A stretch of 64,000 nt of DNA from [Enterobacter] lignolyticus SCF1 (GCF_000164865.1 NC_014618.1:806001-870000); one strand, 5' to 3'. Positions 17,374 to 26,657 are shown, counted from the first letter of the stretch. The notes: generated by a model not told the origin, from the sequence alone. Numbers and translations are program-made.

Positions 17374-17667
17374 ATGAAGATTGTAAAGGAAGCGCTGGCG
17401 GGCACCATGGAGTCCAGCGACTTGATGGTTAAGATTGCCCCCGCCGACGGCGAGCTTGAAATAACCCTCCACAGTGAAGTGATCAAGCAGTTTGGCGACC
17501 AGATTCGCCAGGTGGTAGAGGAGACGCTACGCGCCATGGACATCCGCGAAGGGCTGATAATGATTGATGACAAAGGGGCGCTGGACTGCGTGATTCGCGC
17601 CCGATTGCAGAGCGCTATTTTGCGCGCCGCCGACGTCCGCGATATCGACTGGGGGAAACTGCAATGA
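17374..17667 (+). CDS. citD: Citrate lyase acyl carrier (gamma) subunit CitD
   Basis: A 97-residue acyl carrier protein that carries the 2'-(5''-phosphoribosyl)-3'-dephospho-CoA group on Ser14 (AGTMESSD), the residue modified in Klebsiella CitD. The acetyl thioester on this group exchanges with citrate during the lyase reaction. Its stop codon overlaps the citE start by 4 bases (ATGA). Confidence 0.96.
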   Translation: MKIVKEALAGTMESSDLMVKIAPADGELEITLHSEVIKQFGDQIRQVVEETLRAMDIREGLIMIDDKGALDCVIRARLQSAILRAADVRDIDWGKLQ

Positions 17668-18539
17668 AAAAACTCCGTCGCAGTATGCTGTTCCTGCCGG
17701 GCGCCAATGCCGCCATGCTCTCCACCGCGTTTATCTACCGCCCTGACTCCATCATGTTTGACCTGGAAGACGCCGTGGCGCTGCGCGAGAAAGACACCGC
17801 CCGCCTGCTGGTCTTCCATGCGCTTCAGCATCCGATGTATCAGGATATCGAAACCGTCGTACGTATTAACCCGCTGAATACGCCGTTTGGCCTGGCCGAT
17901 CTCGAGGCGGTGGTGCGCGCCGGTGTGGACGTGGTGCGCCTGCCGAAAACCGATACCCCGGACGATATTTACGAGCTGGAGGGCCATCTGGCCCGAATTG
18001 AGGCCGAGTGCGGACGCGAACCCGGCTCTACCAAAGTGATGGCGGCGATTGAGTCGGCGATTGGCGTGATTAATGCGGTGGCGATTGCCCGCAGCTCGCC
18101 GCGGCTCATCGGCATTGCGCTGGCGGCGTTTGACTACGTGATGGACATGCAGACCGAGCGCGGTGACGGCACTGAGCTGTTCTACGCCCGCTGCGCCGTG
18201 CTGCACGCCGCCCGCGCCGCCGGGATCGACGCTTTCGACGTAGTGTGGTCGGACGTTAACGACGAAGCCGGCTTCCTGAAAGAGGTCGCGCTGATTCGCA
18301 AAATGGGCTTCAACGGCAAGTCGCTTATCAACCCAAGGCAGATCGATCTGCTGCACAACGCCTATGCGCCGACGCAGCAGGAGGTGGATCACGCGCGCAG
18401 GGTGATTGAGGCCGCCGAAGAGGGCGAGCGTAACGGTCTGGGCGTGGTATCGCTCAACGGTAAGATGGTCGATGCGCCGATCATTAATCATGCGCAGATG
18501 GTGCTGGAACGTGCGGCCGCGTCCGGCGTACGTCGATAA
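17664..18539 (+). CDS. citE: Citrate lyase beta subunit (citryl-ACP lyase) CitE
   Basis: CitE splits citryl-ACP into oxaloacetate and acetyl-ACP. The 291-residue protein has the HpcH/HpaI aldolase TIM-barrel features: RSMLFLPGANAAM at the start, Mg-binding FDLEDAVALREKD and the AAIESAIGVINA strand. It is translationally coupled to citD. It is followed at 10 bases by citF. Confidence 0.96.
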   Translation: MKKLRRSMLFLPGANAAMLSTAFIYRPDSIMFDLEDAVALREKDTARLLVFHALQHPMYQDIETVVRINPLNTPFGLADLEAVVRAGVDVVRLPKTDTPDDIYELEGHLARIEAECGREPGSTKVMAAIESAIGVINAVAIARSSPRLIGIALAAFDYVMDMQTERGDGTELFYARCAVLHAARAAGIDAFDVVWSDVNDEAGFLKEVALIRKMGFNGKSLINPRQIDLLHNAYAPTQQEVDHARRVIEAAEEGERNGLGVVSLNGKMVDAPIINHAQMVLERAAASGVRR

Positions 18540-18549
18540 GGACAGAACA

Positions 18550-20067
18550 ATGAATCAGACAGAACTTCTTCACCGCCAGTTTTCCCATTTGCGCGACCTC
18601 AAACCGTTTGATACCGCGCACAGCGCCACGCCGTGGCTGAGCGAGCCGGACAGCAGGCTGCACCGTAAAATGTGCCAGTCGCTGCAGGAGGCCATTGAGC
18701 GCAGCGGGCTGCAGGACGGGATGACCATCTCGTTTCACCATGCGTTTCGCGAAGGCGACCGGGTGATTAACCGCGTAGTGGCGCAGCTGGCCGATATGGG
18801 CTTCAAAAACCTGACGCTGGCCTCCAGCTCGCTGATGACCTGCAACGATGCGCTGATTGAGCACATCCGCAGCGGCGTGATCCGCCGTATTTATACCTCC
18901 GGGATGCGCGGCAAGCTGGCGGAGGCTATTTCTCACGGGCTGATGGACGAACCGGTGCAAATCCACTCCCACGGCGGCCGCGTCAAGCTGCTGCAGGACG
19001 GCGAGCTGAGCATCGACGTGGCGTTTCTCGGCGTGCCGTGCAGCGATGAGTTCGGTAACGCCAACGGCACCGGTGGCCACGCCAGCTGCGGCTCTCTCGG
19101 CTACGCGATGGTCGATGCCCAGTTCGCCCGCAAGGTGGTGCTGCTCACCGAAACGCTGGTGCCTTATCCCAATATGCCCGCAAGCCTGGTGCAGGATCAG
19201 GTGGATTATGTGGTGCAGGTGGAAAGCGTTGGCGACCCGGCGAAAATCAGCGTTGGCGCCGCCCGCGTCACCAGCAACCCGCGCGAGCTGATGATCGCCC
19301 GCGACGCCGCTGACGTCATTGAGCATTCCGGCTATTTCCGCAACGGCTTCTCGATGCAGACCGGCTCCGGCGCGGCGGCCACCGCCTGCACGCGCTTTAT
19401 GGAAGAGAAAATGGAGCGCAACGGCGTGAAGGCGCGCTTTGCGCTCGGCGGCATCACCGGAGGCCTGGTCTCTCTCCATGAGAAAGGGCTGATTGAAAAG
19501 CTGCTCGATACCCAGTGCTTTGACGGCGAGGCGGCGGCATCGCTGGCGCGCAATCCGAACCACGTTGAGATCTCCACCAACGTGTACGCGAACCCCGGCA
19601 GCAAGGCGGCCTGCTGCGACCGCCTCGACGTGGTTATCCTCAGCGCGCTGGAGATAGATGTGGATTTCAACGTTAACGTCATCACCGGCTCCGACGGCGT
19701 GATGCGCGGCGCGTCCGGCGGGCACTGCGACGTGGCCGCCGCCGCCAACCTGACCATCGTGGTGGCGCCGCTGCTGCGCAGCCGTATTCCGACGGTGGTT
19801 AAACGGGTCACCACCCGCCTGACGCCGGGAGAAAGCATCGACGTGCTGGTCACCGACCACGGCATCGCGGTTAACCCGGCGCGCCCGGAAATTCGCCAGC
19901 GCCTGGAAAATGCCGGGCTGAACGTGGTGGATATTAACGCGCTGTACGAGCGCGCCATTTCCCTGACCGGCGTGCCTAAACCCATTGAGTTTACTGACAA
20001 AATTGTAGGCGTGATCCGCTACCGCGACGGTAGCGTGATCGATGTGGTTCATCAGGTAAAGGAATAG
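18550..20067 (+). CDS. citF: Citrate lyase alpha subunit (citrate:ACP transferase) CitF
   Basis: CitF exchanges the acetyl group on the acyl carrier for citrate, forming citryl-ACP. The ATG at 18550 gives 505 residues, close to the E. coli length of 510; a longer frame opening at 18406 lies inside citE and is ignored. CoA-transferase-like motifs are visible (SFHHAFREGD, GTGGHASCGSLG, MRGASGGHCD). It forms the lyase complex with CitD and CitE. A 522-codon open frame on the opposite strand is a codon-bias shadow. Confidence 0.96.
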   Translation: MNQTELLHRQFSHLRDLKPFDTAHSATPWLSEPDSRLHRKMCQSLQEAIERSGLQDGMTISFHHAFREGDRVINRVVAQLADMGFKNLTLASSSLMTCNDALIEHIRSGVIRRIYTSGMRGKLAEAISHGLMDEPVQIHSHGGRVKLLQDGELSIDVAFLGVPCSDEFGNANGTGGHASCGSLGYAMVDAQFARKVVLLTETLVPYPNMPASLVQDQVDYVVQVESVGDPAKISVGAARVTSNPRELMIARDAADVIEHSGYFRNGFSMQTGSGAAATACTRFMEEKMERNGVKARFALGGITGGLVSLHEKGLIEKLLDTQCFDGEAAASLARNPNHVEISTNVYANPGSKAACCDRLDVVILSALEIDVDFNVNVITGSDGVMRGASGGHCDVAAAANLTIVVAPLLRSRIPTVVKRVTTRLTPGESIDVLVTDHGIAVNPARPEIRQRLENAGLNVVDINALYERAISLTGVPKPIEFTDKIVGVIRYRDGSVIDVVHQVKE

Positions 20068-20072
20068 TCATC

Positions 20073-20612
20073 ATGACAACACAGACACCCGCCAGGCCGG
20101 GTGTCAGTCTTGACGCGCTGCTGGCGGCGAAAGACCGCCGGGCGCTGCGTCAGGCTGACTGGCTGAAGCATTACCAGCAACCGGTGATTTCACTGACGCT
20201 GGTCACCCCCGGCGAAATGAAGGACAGCATCCGCTATCGCAATACGATGGGCGTGGCGCTACAGGCCTGCGACCAGCTGCTGTGGCAACACCGCTGGCAG
20301 GTGCTGGACCGCCAGGTGCTATGGCTGCCGACCGGCCCGGAGGCGATGTGGTGCGTGGCGCACCCGGCGGCGGAGATTAAGGCCCACAGCGCGGCGCTGG
20401 AACAGACCCATCCGCTCGGGCGGCTGTGGGACATCGATGTGATTTGTCCGCAGAACGGGCCCGTCGGCCGCCAGTCGCTGGGCGGCAGCCAGCGCCGCTG
20501 CCTGCTGTGCGATGAGCCCGCGCACGCCTGTTCCCGCTCGCGCCGCCATCCGCAGGCGCAGGTGATCGCCCGCGTGGAGAAGCTGATCGATGACTGGTTT
20601 GCTCGCGACTAA
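20073..20612 (+). CDS. citX: Apo-citrate lyase phosphoribosyl-dephospho-CoA transferase CitX
   Basis: CitX attaches the prosthetic group made by CitG to Ser14 of CitD. The 179-residue protein shows the family motifs VTPGEMKDS, LWDIDVICP and GGSQRRCLLCDEPAHACSR. It starts 5 bases after citF and overlaps citG by 23 bases, so the two maturation enzymes are coupled. Here citX and citG are separate genes, unlike the fused form in some relatives. Confidence 0.95.
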   Translation: MTTQTPARPGVSLDALLAAKDRRALRQADWLKHYQQPVISLTLVTPGEMKDSIRYRNTMGVALQACDQLLWQHRWQVLDRQVLWLPTGPEAMWCVAHPAAEIKAHSAALEQTHPLGRLWDIDVICPQNGPVGRQSLGGSQRRCLLCDEPAHACSRSRRHPQAQVIARVEKLIDDWFARD

Positions 20613-21390
20613 ACCGCGCCGGGTTGATATTCCCGCGCTGGCGCAGGAGGCGCTGTGGCAGGAGCTGGAGCTGACGCCAAAGCCCGGGCTGGTGGATAAG
20701 CTTAACAACGGCTCGCATCGCGATATGGATCATGCGCTCTTTGCCCGCAGCATTGCGGCGATCGCGCCGTGGTTCTCGCGCTTCGCGGAGCTGGGCGCCG
20801 AACATGCGGCAAAAGACGCCAGCGAACAGTTGCGCCTGCTGCGCCCGATGGGCATCGCCTGCGAGCAGGCGATGTATGCCGCGACCGGCGGAGTGAACAC
20901 TCACAAGGGCGGGATCTTCGCGCTGGGGCTGCTCTGCTTTGCCGCCGGACGGGTGCGGGAGGTGACGGCGCAAAGCCTTTGCCAGGAGGTGAGCGCGATG
21001 TGCCAGGGGCTGGTGACGCGCGAGCTTGCGGCGCGCGGCGGCGCGGCAACGGCGGGGGAGCGTCAGTTCCGACAGTTCGGCCTGACCGGCGCCCGCGGCG
21101 AAGCCGAGAGCGGTTTTGCGACGGTGCGGCGCGTCCTGCCGCACTGGAACCGTCACCAGCTGCACGAGACGCTGCTGCGGCTGATAGCGGTGAACCCGGA
21201 CAGCAATCTGGTCTCACGCGGCGGTATGGACGGTTTGCGCTATGCGCAGCGGTACGCGCGTCAGCTGCTGGTTAACGGCTGGGACCGCGAGGCGCTGGAG
21301 ATGATGGACCGCGCGCTTATCGCGAGGAATCTGAGCCCTGGCGGAAGCGCGGATTTACTTTCGGTGGCGTGGGTGCTGGGGGAGTGCTGA
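20590..21390 (+). CDS. citG: Triphosphoribosyl-dephospho-CoA synthase CitG
   Basis: CitG joins ATP and dephospho-CoA to make the citrate lyase prosthetic-group precursor. The 266-residue protein carries the family signatures TPKPGLVDKLNNGSH, ATGGVNTHKGGIFALG and PDSNLVSRGG. The start inside citX has ggag at a suitable distance. It is the last gene of the citrate operon and is followed at once by a strong hairpin before convergent nupG. Confidence 0.95.
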   Translation: MTGLLATKPRRVDIPALAQEALWQELELTPKPGLVDKLNNGSHRDMDHALFARSIAAIAPWFSRFAELGAEHAAKDASEQLRLLRPMGIACEQAMYAATGGVNTHKGGIFALGLLCFAAGRVREVTAQSLCQEVSAMCQGLVTRELAARGGAATAGERQFRQFGLTGARGEAESGFATVRRVLPHWNRHQLHETLLRLIAVNPDSNLVSRGGMDGLRYAQRYARQLLVNGWDREALEMMDRALIARNLSPGGSADLLSVAWVLGEC

Positions 21391-21393
21391 CAG

Positions 21394-21419
21394 CACTCTC
21401 TCCCGGGAGGGAGAGAGTG
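21394..21419. terminator. Bidirectional hairpin between citG and nupG
   Basis: A perfect 11-bp stem (cactctctccc/gggagagagtg) with loop ggga lies 4 bases after citG and 11 before the end of convergent nupG. There is no T-run. Its core resembles the other ctctccc/gggag hairpins in the window. Confidence 0.65.
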
Positions 21420-21430
21420 AGGAGGACACA

Positions 21431-22687
21431 TCAGTGCGCGATGGTCTGCGCGCCGGCGGCCGTCGGGACATGTTTGTATTTGAACAGCGCGATGAAAGCG
21501 AAGGCCAGTACCAGCGAGTAGCCGGCGAAAATCAGCCATACGCTATGCCAGTCGGTGATGCCGTCGGCGGTGTAGATCTCAACCACTTTACCGCTCGCAA
21601 TACCGCCGAGGATACAGCCGAAGCCGTTGGTCATCATCAGGAACATCCCCTGGGCGCTGGCGCGGATTTCCGGTCTCACCTCTTTTTCCACAAATACCGA
21701 ACCGGAAATGTTGAAGAAGTCGAAGGCGCAGCCGTAGACGATCATCGACAGCACCAGCAGCACGGTGCCGAACGGGGTCGGGTCGCCCCAGGCGAACAGA
21801 CCGAAGCGCAGCATCCACGCGAAGATACTGATCAGCATGACGTTCTTGATGCCGTAGCGGCTTAAGAAGAACGGGATGGTGAGGATGAACAGGGTTTCGG
21901 AGATTTGTGAAATCGACATCATCACCGACGCGTGCTGCACGATAAAGCTGCTGGCGAACAGCGGGTCTTTATCGAAACTGTGCAGGAAGGTGTTACCGAA
22001 CATGTTGGTGATCTGCAGCTCGGCGCCCAGCATCATGGAGAAAATGAAGAAGATAGCCATGCGTTTGTTTTTGAACAGCGCGAAGGCGTCCAGGCCGAGC
22101 ATTTCGCTCCAGCTCTGTTTCTCTCTTTGGTTAGAGACCGGAATATGCGGCAGGGTCAGGGTAAACAGCGCCAGCACCAGGGAGAGCGCTGCACCGATGT
22201 AGAGCTGCATATGGCTCAGTTCGAAACCGGCGAAGCTGACGGTCCACATCGCGATGATAAAGCCGATGGTGCCCCAGATACGGATTGGCGGGAAGTCCGT
22301 CACGATCTCCATACCCGCGGATTTCAGGCGATAGTAGGAGATAGTGTTCACCAGGCCGAGCGTTGGCATATAGGCCAGCGAGTTCAGCAGGATTATCATG
22401 AACATCGCCCCGGGCGTGGTGACTTCCGCCGCCATAAACAGCGTACCGGCGCCCACCAGGTGGCAGAAGGCGTACACCCATTTCGCGCTGATCCATTTAT
22501 CGGCGACGATCCCGAGCAGCGTCGGCATGAAAACGGCGGCAATACCCAGAGAGCTGTACACGGCGCCAATCGATGCGCCGTCGAATTTGAGCGTTACGAA
22601 CATATAGGAGCCCAGCGTAGTCAGCCAGCTCCCCCATAAGCAGAACTGCAGGAACGACAAGATTTTAAGCTGCAGTTTAAGGTTCAT
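21431..22687 (-). CDS. nupG: High-affinity nucleoside:H+ symporter NupG
   Basis: NupG imports purine and pyrimidine nucleosides with protons across the inner membrane. From the ATG at 22687 it has 418 residues, as in E. coli, with twelve hydrophobic segments of the nucleoside:H+ symporter branch of the major facilitator superfamily (start NLKLQLKILSFLQFCLWGSW). An upstream extension to 22807 has no homology and is rejected. In E. coli it is controlled by CRP, CytR and DeoR; I could not place those operators confidently in the AT-rich upstream stretch here. Confidence 0.96.
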   Translation of the reverse strand: MNLKLQLKILSFLQFCLWGSWLTTLGSYMFVTLKFDGASIGAVYSSLGIAAVFMPTLLGIVADKWISAKWVYAFCHLVGAGTLFMAAEVTTPGAMFMIILLNSLAYMPTLGLVNTISYYRLKSAGMEIVTDFPPIRIWGTIGFIIAMWTVSFAGFELSHMQLYIGAALSLVLALFTLTLPHIPVSNQREKQSWSEMLGLDAFALFKNKRMAIFFIFSMMLGAELQITNMFGNTFLHSFDKDPLFASSFIVQHASVMMSISQISETLFILTIPFFLSRYGIKNVMLISIFAWMLRFGLFAWGDPTPFGTVLLVLSMIVYGCAFDFFNISGSVFVEKEVRPEIRASAQGMFLMMTNGFGCILGGIASGKVVEIYTADGITDWHSVWLIFAGYSLVLAFAFIALFKYKHVPTAAGAQTIAH

Positions 22688-22876
22688 GTTAATTTCCTCA
22701 CAAGGGATGGGGGGATATGTTGTTATTAAAACATTTATGGTTGTGATTTGATGCGATTCTATCGATCGCGGGCGAGACGTTTTGTTACCTTCCGCAAAAA
22801 AATGCAATCAATGTTTTTTTGCAGAGCTAATTAGTGACGCAGTTAACGTTTTGTTGTGAGGAGAGCGGCTGCGCGT

Positions 22877-22917
22877 TTCCCCCTCACTCCCGCGAAGCCG
22901 CGAGCGTGAGGGGGGAA
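22877..22917. repeat. REP-like GC hairpin downstream of mltC
   Basis: ccccctcactc and gagcgtgaggggg flank ccgcgaagccgcg, making a long imperfect stem with 3 mismatches. It lies 10 bases after the mltC stop. The ccctcac/gtgaggg core recurs at 27391-27477. Confidence 0.65.
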
Positions 22918-22926
22918 GCGAAGGGG

Positions 22927-24009
22927 TTACTTACGGCGATAGCCTTTCTGCGCGGTGTTGACCTTATACAGGTAGCGCCGGGATTCCGAAGACGGATGAC
23001 GGGTGGTCAACGTCTGGTAGACATCGCCTGGCGCCATACTGTTGATGATGTTCGCCGCCTGGACTTTATCATCGGCAAAAACGCGCAGCACGCTGCCGGC
23101 GCCGCCGTTGTAGGCGGTGATTACCGCATAGCGGCGCGAGGTCGGGTTATCAATACCGGACAGATAGACGTTGTTAAGCATCGCCAGGTAGGCGGTGCCG
23201 GTGTCGATATTGCTCGCCGGATCGAACAGGAAGCTGCGGCTTGGCGTTCCGGATTTACCCTGTGAGCGGTACACGTCGCGACCGGCGCTGTGCTGGACTA
23301 CCTGCATCAGGCCGAGCGCGTCCGCGTTGCTGACCGCGTACGGGTTGAACGACGATTCGGTCTGCATAATCGCCAGGATCAGCGACTCGTCGACGCCGTA
23401 CTTGTGCGACGCCTGACGCACCATGCCGATGTATTTATGCGCACGCTTATCGAGGTGGTTCGGCACCAGATTAATGGTGACGCTATAAATGATATGCAGG
23501 CCGTTGTTGCGGCTTTGCAGGCGGTTTTTCAGCAGCCAGTCGGCATAGTTAGACGCCCGGCCCTGCCAGCGGATGGGCTGCCCGGTGTTATCCACCACCT
23601 GGCCGTACAGGAAGGGCTCTTTGGAAATCTGAATGTCGTCGGCGTCGGAGTAGAGATCGACCGAGCTCGGGTCATCGCCCATCAGCAGCGTTTTGATGAT
23701 GGTCTGGCGCAGGCGGCCCGTTGGGTCCGTCCCGGCGATGGTCTCAACGGTGATGGTACCCTCGTCGAAGTTGATGTGGCTGCGCGTCTGGTACTGGTCG
23801 GTATATTTCACATAGTCTTTCGGCCCGGCGACCAGAACTTCCTTGTACCCCCAAATGTTTTCAATATTATGGGCAAACTGCCCCATCAAAATGTCAAAGC
23901 CGTTGGTGTCCTTGTCCCACTCTTCGTTATAGGCAGCGCCTTTTTTATTCGAGCTGGAACACGAAATGAGCAACGGCGCAATCAGAGCTAGCGCTAAAAA
24001 TTTTTTCAT
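22927..24009 (-). CDS. mltC: Membrane-bound lytic murein transglycosylase C
   Basis: MltC cleaves the MurNAc-GlcNAc bond of peptidoglycan to 1,6-anhydro ends from the outer membrane. The ATG at 24009 gives 360 residues (E. coli 359). It has a lipoprotein signal with lipobox LLISC, an N-terminal DUF3393 domain, then a C-terminal SLT domain with catalytic Glu in MQTESSFNPYAV and the downstream motif AYNGGAGSVLRVF. An ATG one codon upstream is equally possible. It follows yggX by 46 bases and probably belongs to the mutY-yggX-mltC operon. Confidence 0.96.
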   Translation of the reverse strand: MKKFLALALIAPLLISCSSSNKKGAAYNEEWDKDTNGFDILMGQFAHNIENIWGYKEVLVAGPKDYVKYTDQYQTRSHINFDEGTITVETIAGTDPTGRLRQTIIKTLLMGDDPSSVDLYSDADDIQISKEPFLYGQVVDNTGQPIRWQGRASNYADWLLKNRLQSRNNGLHIIYSVTINLVPNHLDKRAHKYIGMVRQASHKYGVDESLILAIMQTESSFNPYAVSNADALGLMQVVQHSAGRDVYRSQGKSGTPSRSFLFDPASNIDTGTAYLAMLNNVYLSGIDNPTSRRYAVITAYNGGAGSVLRVFADDKVQAANIINSMAPGDVYQTLTTRHPSSESRRYLYKVNTAQKGYRRK

Positions 24010-24055
24010 CATTCCGGGAGTGCGTGTTGTGTTGTTATAAAGGGTCCGCAGACCC

Positions 24056-24331
24056 TTATTGTTTTTCTGGCGGCGTGTAGCCTTCGATGTGTACGTCTTT
24101 ACCTTCAAACAGGAAGCTTATCATCTCCTGCTCCAGCAGCTTACGGTGCTCAACGTTCATCATGTTGAGCTTCTTCTCGTTGATCAGCATGGTTTGCTTA
24201 TGCTGCCACTGCGCCCAGGCTTCCTTGGAGATTTCGTTATAGATGCGTTTGCCGAGCTCGCCCGGATAAAGCTGGAAATCCTGGCCCTCAGCATCGCGCT
24301 GCAGGAAGGTACAAAAAATGGTTCTGCTCAT
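24056..24331 (-). CDS. yggX: Fe(II)-trafficking protein YggX
   Basis: A 91-residue cytoplasmic protein nearly identical to E. coli YggX, including Cys7 in RTIFCTFLQR and the GYTPPEKQ tail. The family protects iron-sulfur clusters from oxidation and supports their repair; in E. coli it is induced by SoxRS. Two extra codons upstream (ATG at 24337) are not used in relatives. It sits 28 bases after mutY, an iron-sulfur enzyme. Confidence 0.96.
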   Translation of the reverse strand: MSRTIFCTFLQRDAEGQDFQLYPGELGKRIYNEISKEAWAQWQHKQTMLINEKKLNMMNVEHRKLLEQEMISFLFEGKDVHIEGYTPPEKQ

Positions 24332-24359
24332 TATCAATCCTCTTCTTTGGCCGGAGCGT

Positions 24360-25412
24360 TTACGCCAGCGCTCCGGCGCGTAACTGCTGTAACAGGCGCT
24401 CCACGGGAGCCGCCAAACCGACGGACGGCGGCTGGGCTAAGTTATACCAGAGAGCGCCGCCTTCATCCATGCATGCGGCGCTGGAGTGCACGGTAAGCCA
24501 CATCGGAACGATATCCAGATGGAAGTGGCTGAATGTATGGCGAAAGGCGGTAAGCTGGGTCAGATTATCGGCCTTTATCTGGCGCTGCGCCAGCCACTCG
24601 CGCAGCGCCGCTTCATCGGCGAACTGCGGGAAGCAAAACAGCCCGCCCCACAGACCGCTGGGCGGACGCTGAAGGAGCAGCACGTCGTTATCCTGCTGCA
24701 TTAGCAGAAAATAGCCGCTGCGTTCCGGCAGGGTCTGCTTTGGTTTCTTGCCGGGATACTGCGCCCAGCTGCTGCTGGCTTTGGCTTCACAACCGTTGCC
24801 GAGAGGGCAGAGCTCGCACTTTGGTTTTGAACGGGTGCAGACCATCGCACCAAGATCCATCATCGCCTGGTTAAAGCGTTCAACGCCTTTTGCCGGGGTG
24901 ACCGCTTCGCTTATCTGCCACAGGCGGTTTTCCACCTCTTTTTTCCCCGGCCAGCCGCCGACGGCATAGCAGCGCGCCAGCACGCGCTTGACGTTGCCGT
25001 CGAGGATGGGGAAATGCTGACCGAGCGAGAGCGAAAGAATCGCGCCCGCGGTGGAGCGCCCGACGCCCGGCAGCGCGGCGACCTCATCAAACGTTTCCGG
25101 GAACTGCCCATTGTGCAGCGTGGCGACCTGCTGCGCCGCCTTATGCAGATTACGCGCCCGCGCGTAGTAGCCGAGGCCGGTCCACAGGTGCAGCACCTCG
25201 TCGAGCGGCGCGTTGGCGAGGTCGGTCACCGTCGGGAAACGCGCCATAAAGCGTTCAAAATAGGGGATAACCGTGGCGACCTGCGTCTGTTGCAACATCA
25301 CCTCAGAGAGCCATACTTTGTAAGGCGTCTTCTCTATTTGCCAGGGGAGGGTCTTACGCCCATATTTGTCGTACCAGTCCAGCACCTGGGCTGAAAATTC
25401 TGAGGGTTGCAT
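24360..25412 (-). CDS. mutY: Adenine DNA glycosylase MutY
   Basis: MutY removes adenine mispaired with 8-oxoguanine. From the ATG at 25412 it has 350 residues, the E. coli length. The helix-hairpin-helix LPGVGRSTAGAI is followed by catalytic Asp in PILDGNVKRVLAR, and the 4Fe-4S cluster cysteines are spaced C-x6-C-x2-C-x5-C (CTRSKPKCELCPLGNGC). The C-terminal NUDIX-like domain recognises 8-oxoG. It is divergent from trmB. Confidence 0.97.
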   Translation of the reverse strand: MQPSEFSAQVLDWYDKYGRKTLPWQIEKTPYKVWLSEVMLQQTQVATVIPYFERFMARFPTVTDLANAPLDEVLHLWTGLGYYARARNLHKAAQQVATLHNGQFPETFDEVAALPGVGRSTAGAILSLSLGQHFPILDGNVKRVLARCYAVGGWPGKKEVENRLWQISEAVTPAKGVERFNQAMMDLGAMVCTRSKPKCELCPLGNGCEAKASSSWAQYPGKKPKQTLPERSGYFLLMQQDNDVLLLQRPPSGLWGGLFCFPQFADEAALREWLAQRQIKADNLTQLTAFRHTFSHFHLDIVPMWLTVHSSAACMDEGGALWYNLAQPPSVGLAAPVERLLQQLRAGALA

Positions 25413-25557
25413 GGTCACCGCTTCGCATTGACTAAGGACGCAGATTGCAGCACAGCGACCCCATCGTGTAAACAGGATCTTTCCCATGCTTGCATAGTAT
25501 CTTTAACTTTGGATAATGCCCGTTTCCCGAACAATCAAACAAGCAGACTGAATTTTT

Positions 25558-26277
25558 ATGATTAACGACGTCATCTCACCGGAATTTGATGAAAACGGCC
25601 GCCCGCTGCGCCGTATTCGTAGCTTCGTCCGCCGCCAGGGCCGCCTGACCAAAGGGCAGCAGCACGCGCTGGACCATTACTGGCCGGTGATGGGCGTTGA
25701 GTTCAGCGAGCAGCCGGTCGATTTCGCGGCGCTGTTTGGCCGTGCTGCGCCCATTACCCTGGAAATCGGGTTTGGCATGGGCGCCTCGCTGGTCACGATG
25801 GCGAAGGCGAACCCGGAACAGAATTTCCTCGGTATTGAAGTGCATTCCCCGGGCGTCGGCGCCTGCCTCTCCTCCGCCCATGAAGAGGGCGTGGAAAACC
25901 TGCGCGTGATGTGTCACGACGCAGTCGAAGTGCTGCACACCATGATTGCGGATAATTCCCTTAACATGGTGCAACTCTTTTTCCCTGACCCATGGCACAA
26001 AGCGCGTCATAATAAACGCCGTATCGTTCAGGCGCCGTTTGCCGAACTGGTAAAAAGCAAGCTCAAGCTGGGCGGCGTATTCCACATGGCGACCGACTGG
26101 GAAGCGTATGCGGAGCATATGCTGGAAGTGATGTCCTCTCTGGACGGTTATAAAAACCTCTCTGAGAGCAATGACTATGTACCGCGTCCGGATTCGCGTC
26201 CGGTCACCAAATTTGAACAGCGTGGCCATCGTCTTGGCCACGGCGTATGGGACTTAATGTTCGAGAGGGTAAAATAA
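25558..26277 (+). CDS. trmB: tRNA (guanine-N7)-methyltransferase TrmB
   Basis: TrmB methylates G46 of tRNAs using S-adenosylmethionine. The 239 residues equal E. coli TrmB. The SAM-binding motif is EIGFGMG, and the family motifs FFPDPWHKARH and MATDWEAYAEHML are present. Its TAA stop shares one base with the yggL start (taATG), so the genes are coupled. Confidence 0.97.
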   Translation: MINDVISPEFDENGRPLRRIRSFVRRQGRLTKGQQHALDHYWPVMGVEFSEQPVDFAALFGRAAPITLEIGFGMGASLVTMAKANPEQNFLGIEVHSPGVGACLSSAHEEGVENLRVMCHDAVEVLHTMIADNSLNMVQLFFPDPWHKARHNKRRIVQAPFAELVKSKLKLGGVFHMATDWEAYAEHMLEVMSSLDGYKNLSESNDYVPRPDSRPVTKFEQRGHRLGHGVWDLMFERVK

Positions 26278-26603
26278 TGGCGAAGAACCGTAGCCGTCGT
26301 CTGCGTAAGAAAATGCATATCGACGAATTCCAGGAATTAGGATTTTCGGTCGCGTGGCGTTTCCCGGAAGGTACCAGCGAAGAGCAGATCGATAAAACCG
26401 TTGATGAGTTTATCAATGAGGTAATTGAGCCGAACAAGCTGGCGTTTGACGGCAGCGGCTATCTGGCATGGGAAGGTCTTATCTGCATGCAGGAAATTGG
26501 CAAATGCACCGAAGAGCATCAGGCCGCCGTGCGCAAGTGGCTCGAAGACCGCCAGTTCGGCGATGTTCGTCTGAGCGAACTTTTTGACGTCTGGTGGGAC
26601 TAA
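26277..26603 (+). CDS. yggL: YggL family protein (DUF469), 50S-associated
   Basis: From the ATG at 26277 it has 108 residues, the E. coli length, with a very basic start (MAKNRSRRLRKKMHIDEFQ) followed by an acidic C-terminal half. The DUF469 family is small and conserved in gamma-proteobacteria; YggL has been reported on the large ribosomal subunit. Coupling to trmB fits a translation-related role, though its exact function is not established. Confidence 0.94.
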   Translation: MAKNRSRRLRKKMHIDEFQELGFSVAWRFPEGTSEEQIDKTVDEFINEVIEPNKLAFDGSGYLAWEGLICMQEIGKCTEEHQAAVRKWLEDRQFGDVRLSELFDVWWD

Positions 26604-26612
26604 GTACGCACA

Positions 26613-26639
26613 AGGGGCCAGCAAATGCTGGCCCGTTTT
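26613..26639 (+). terminator. Terminator of trmB-yggL
   Basis: Stem ggggccagca/tgctggcccg followed by ttttg, 10 bases after yggL. yggN starts 19 bases beyond it. Confidence 0.75.
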
Positions 26640-26657
26640 GTCTTTACAGGAGTAACT

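Noticed and set aside
18484..20052. A 522-codon open frame antisense to citF
   Set aside because: It mirrors citF codon bias, has a repetitive Ala/His/Arg-rich product and no ribosome-binding site or homology.
22688..22860. CytR/DeoR operators upstream of nupG
   Set aside because: Expected from E. coli, but the CRP-like match ttgtgatttgatgcgatt is poor in its second half and no clear DeoR site is visible.
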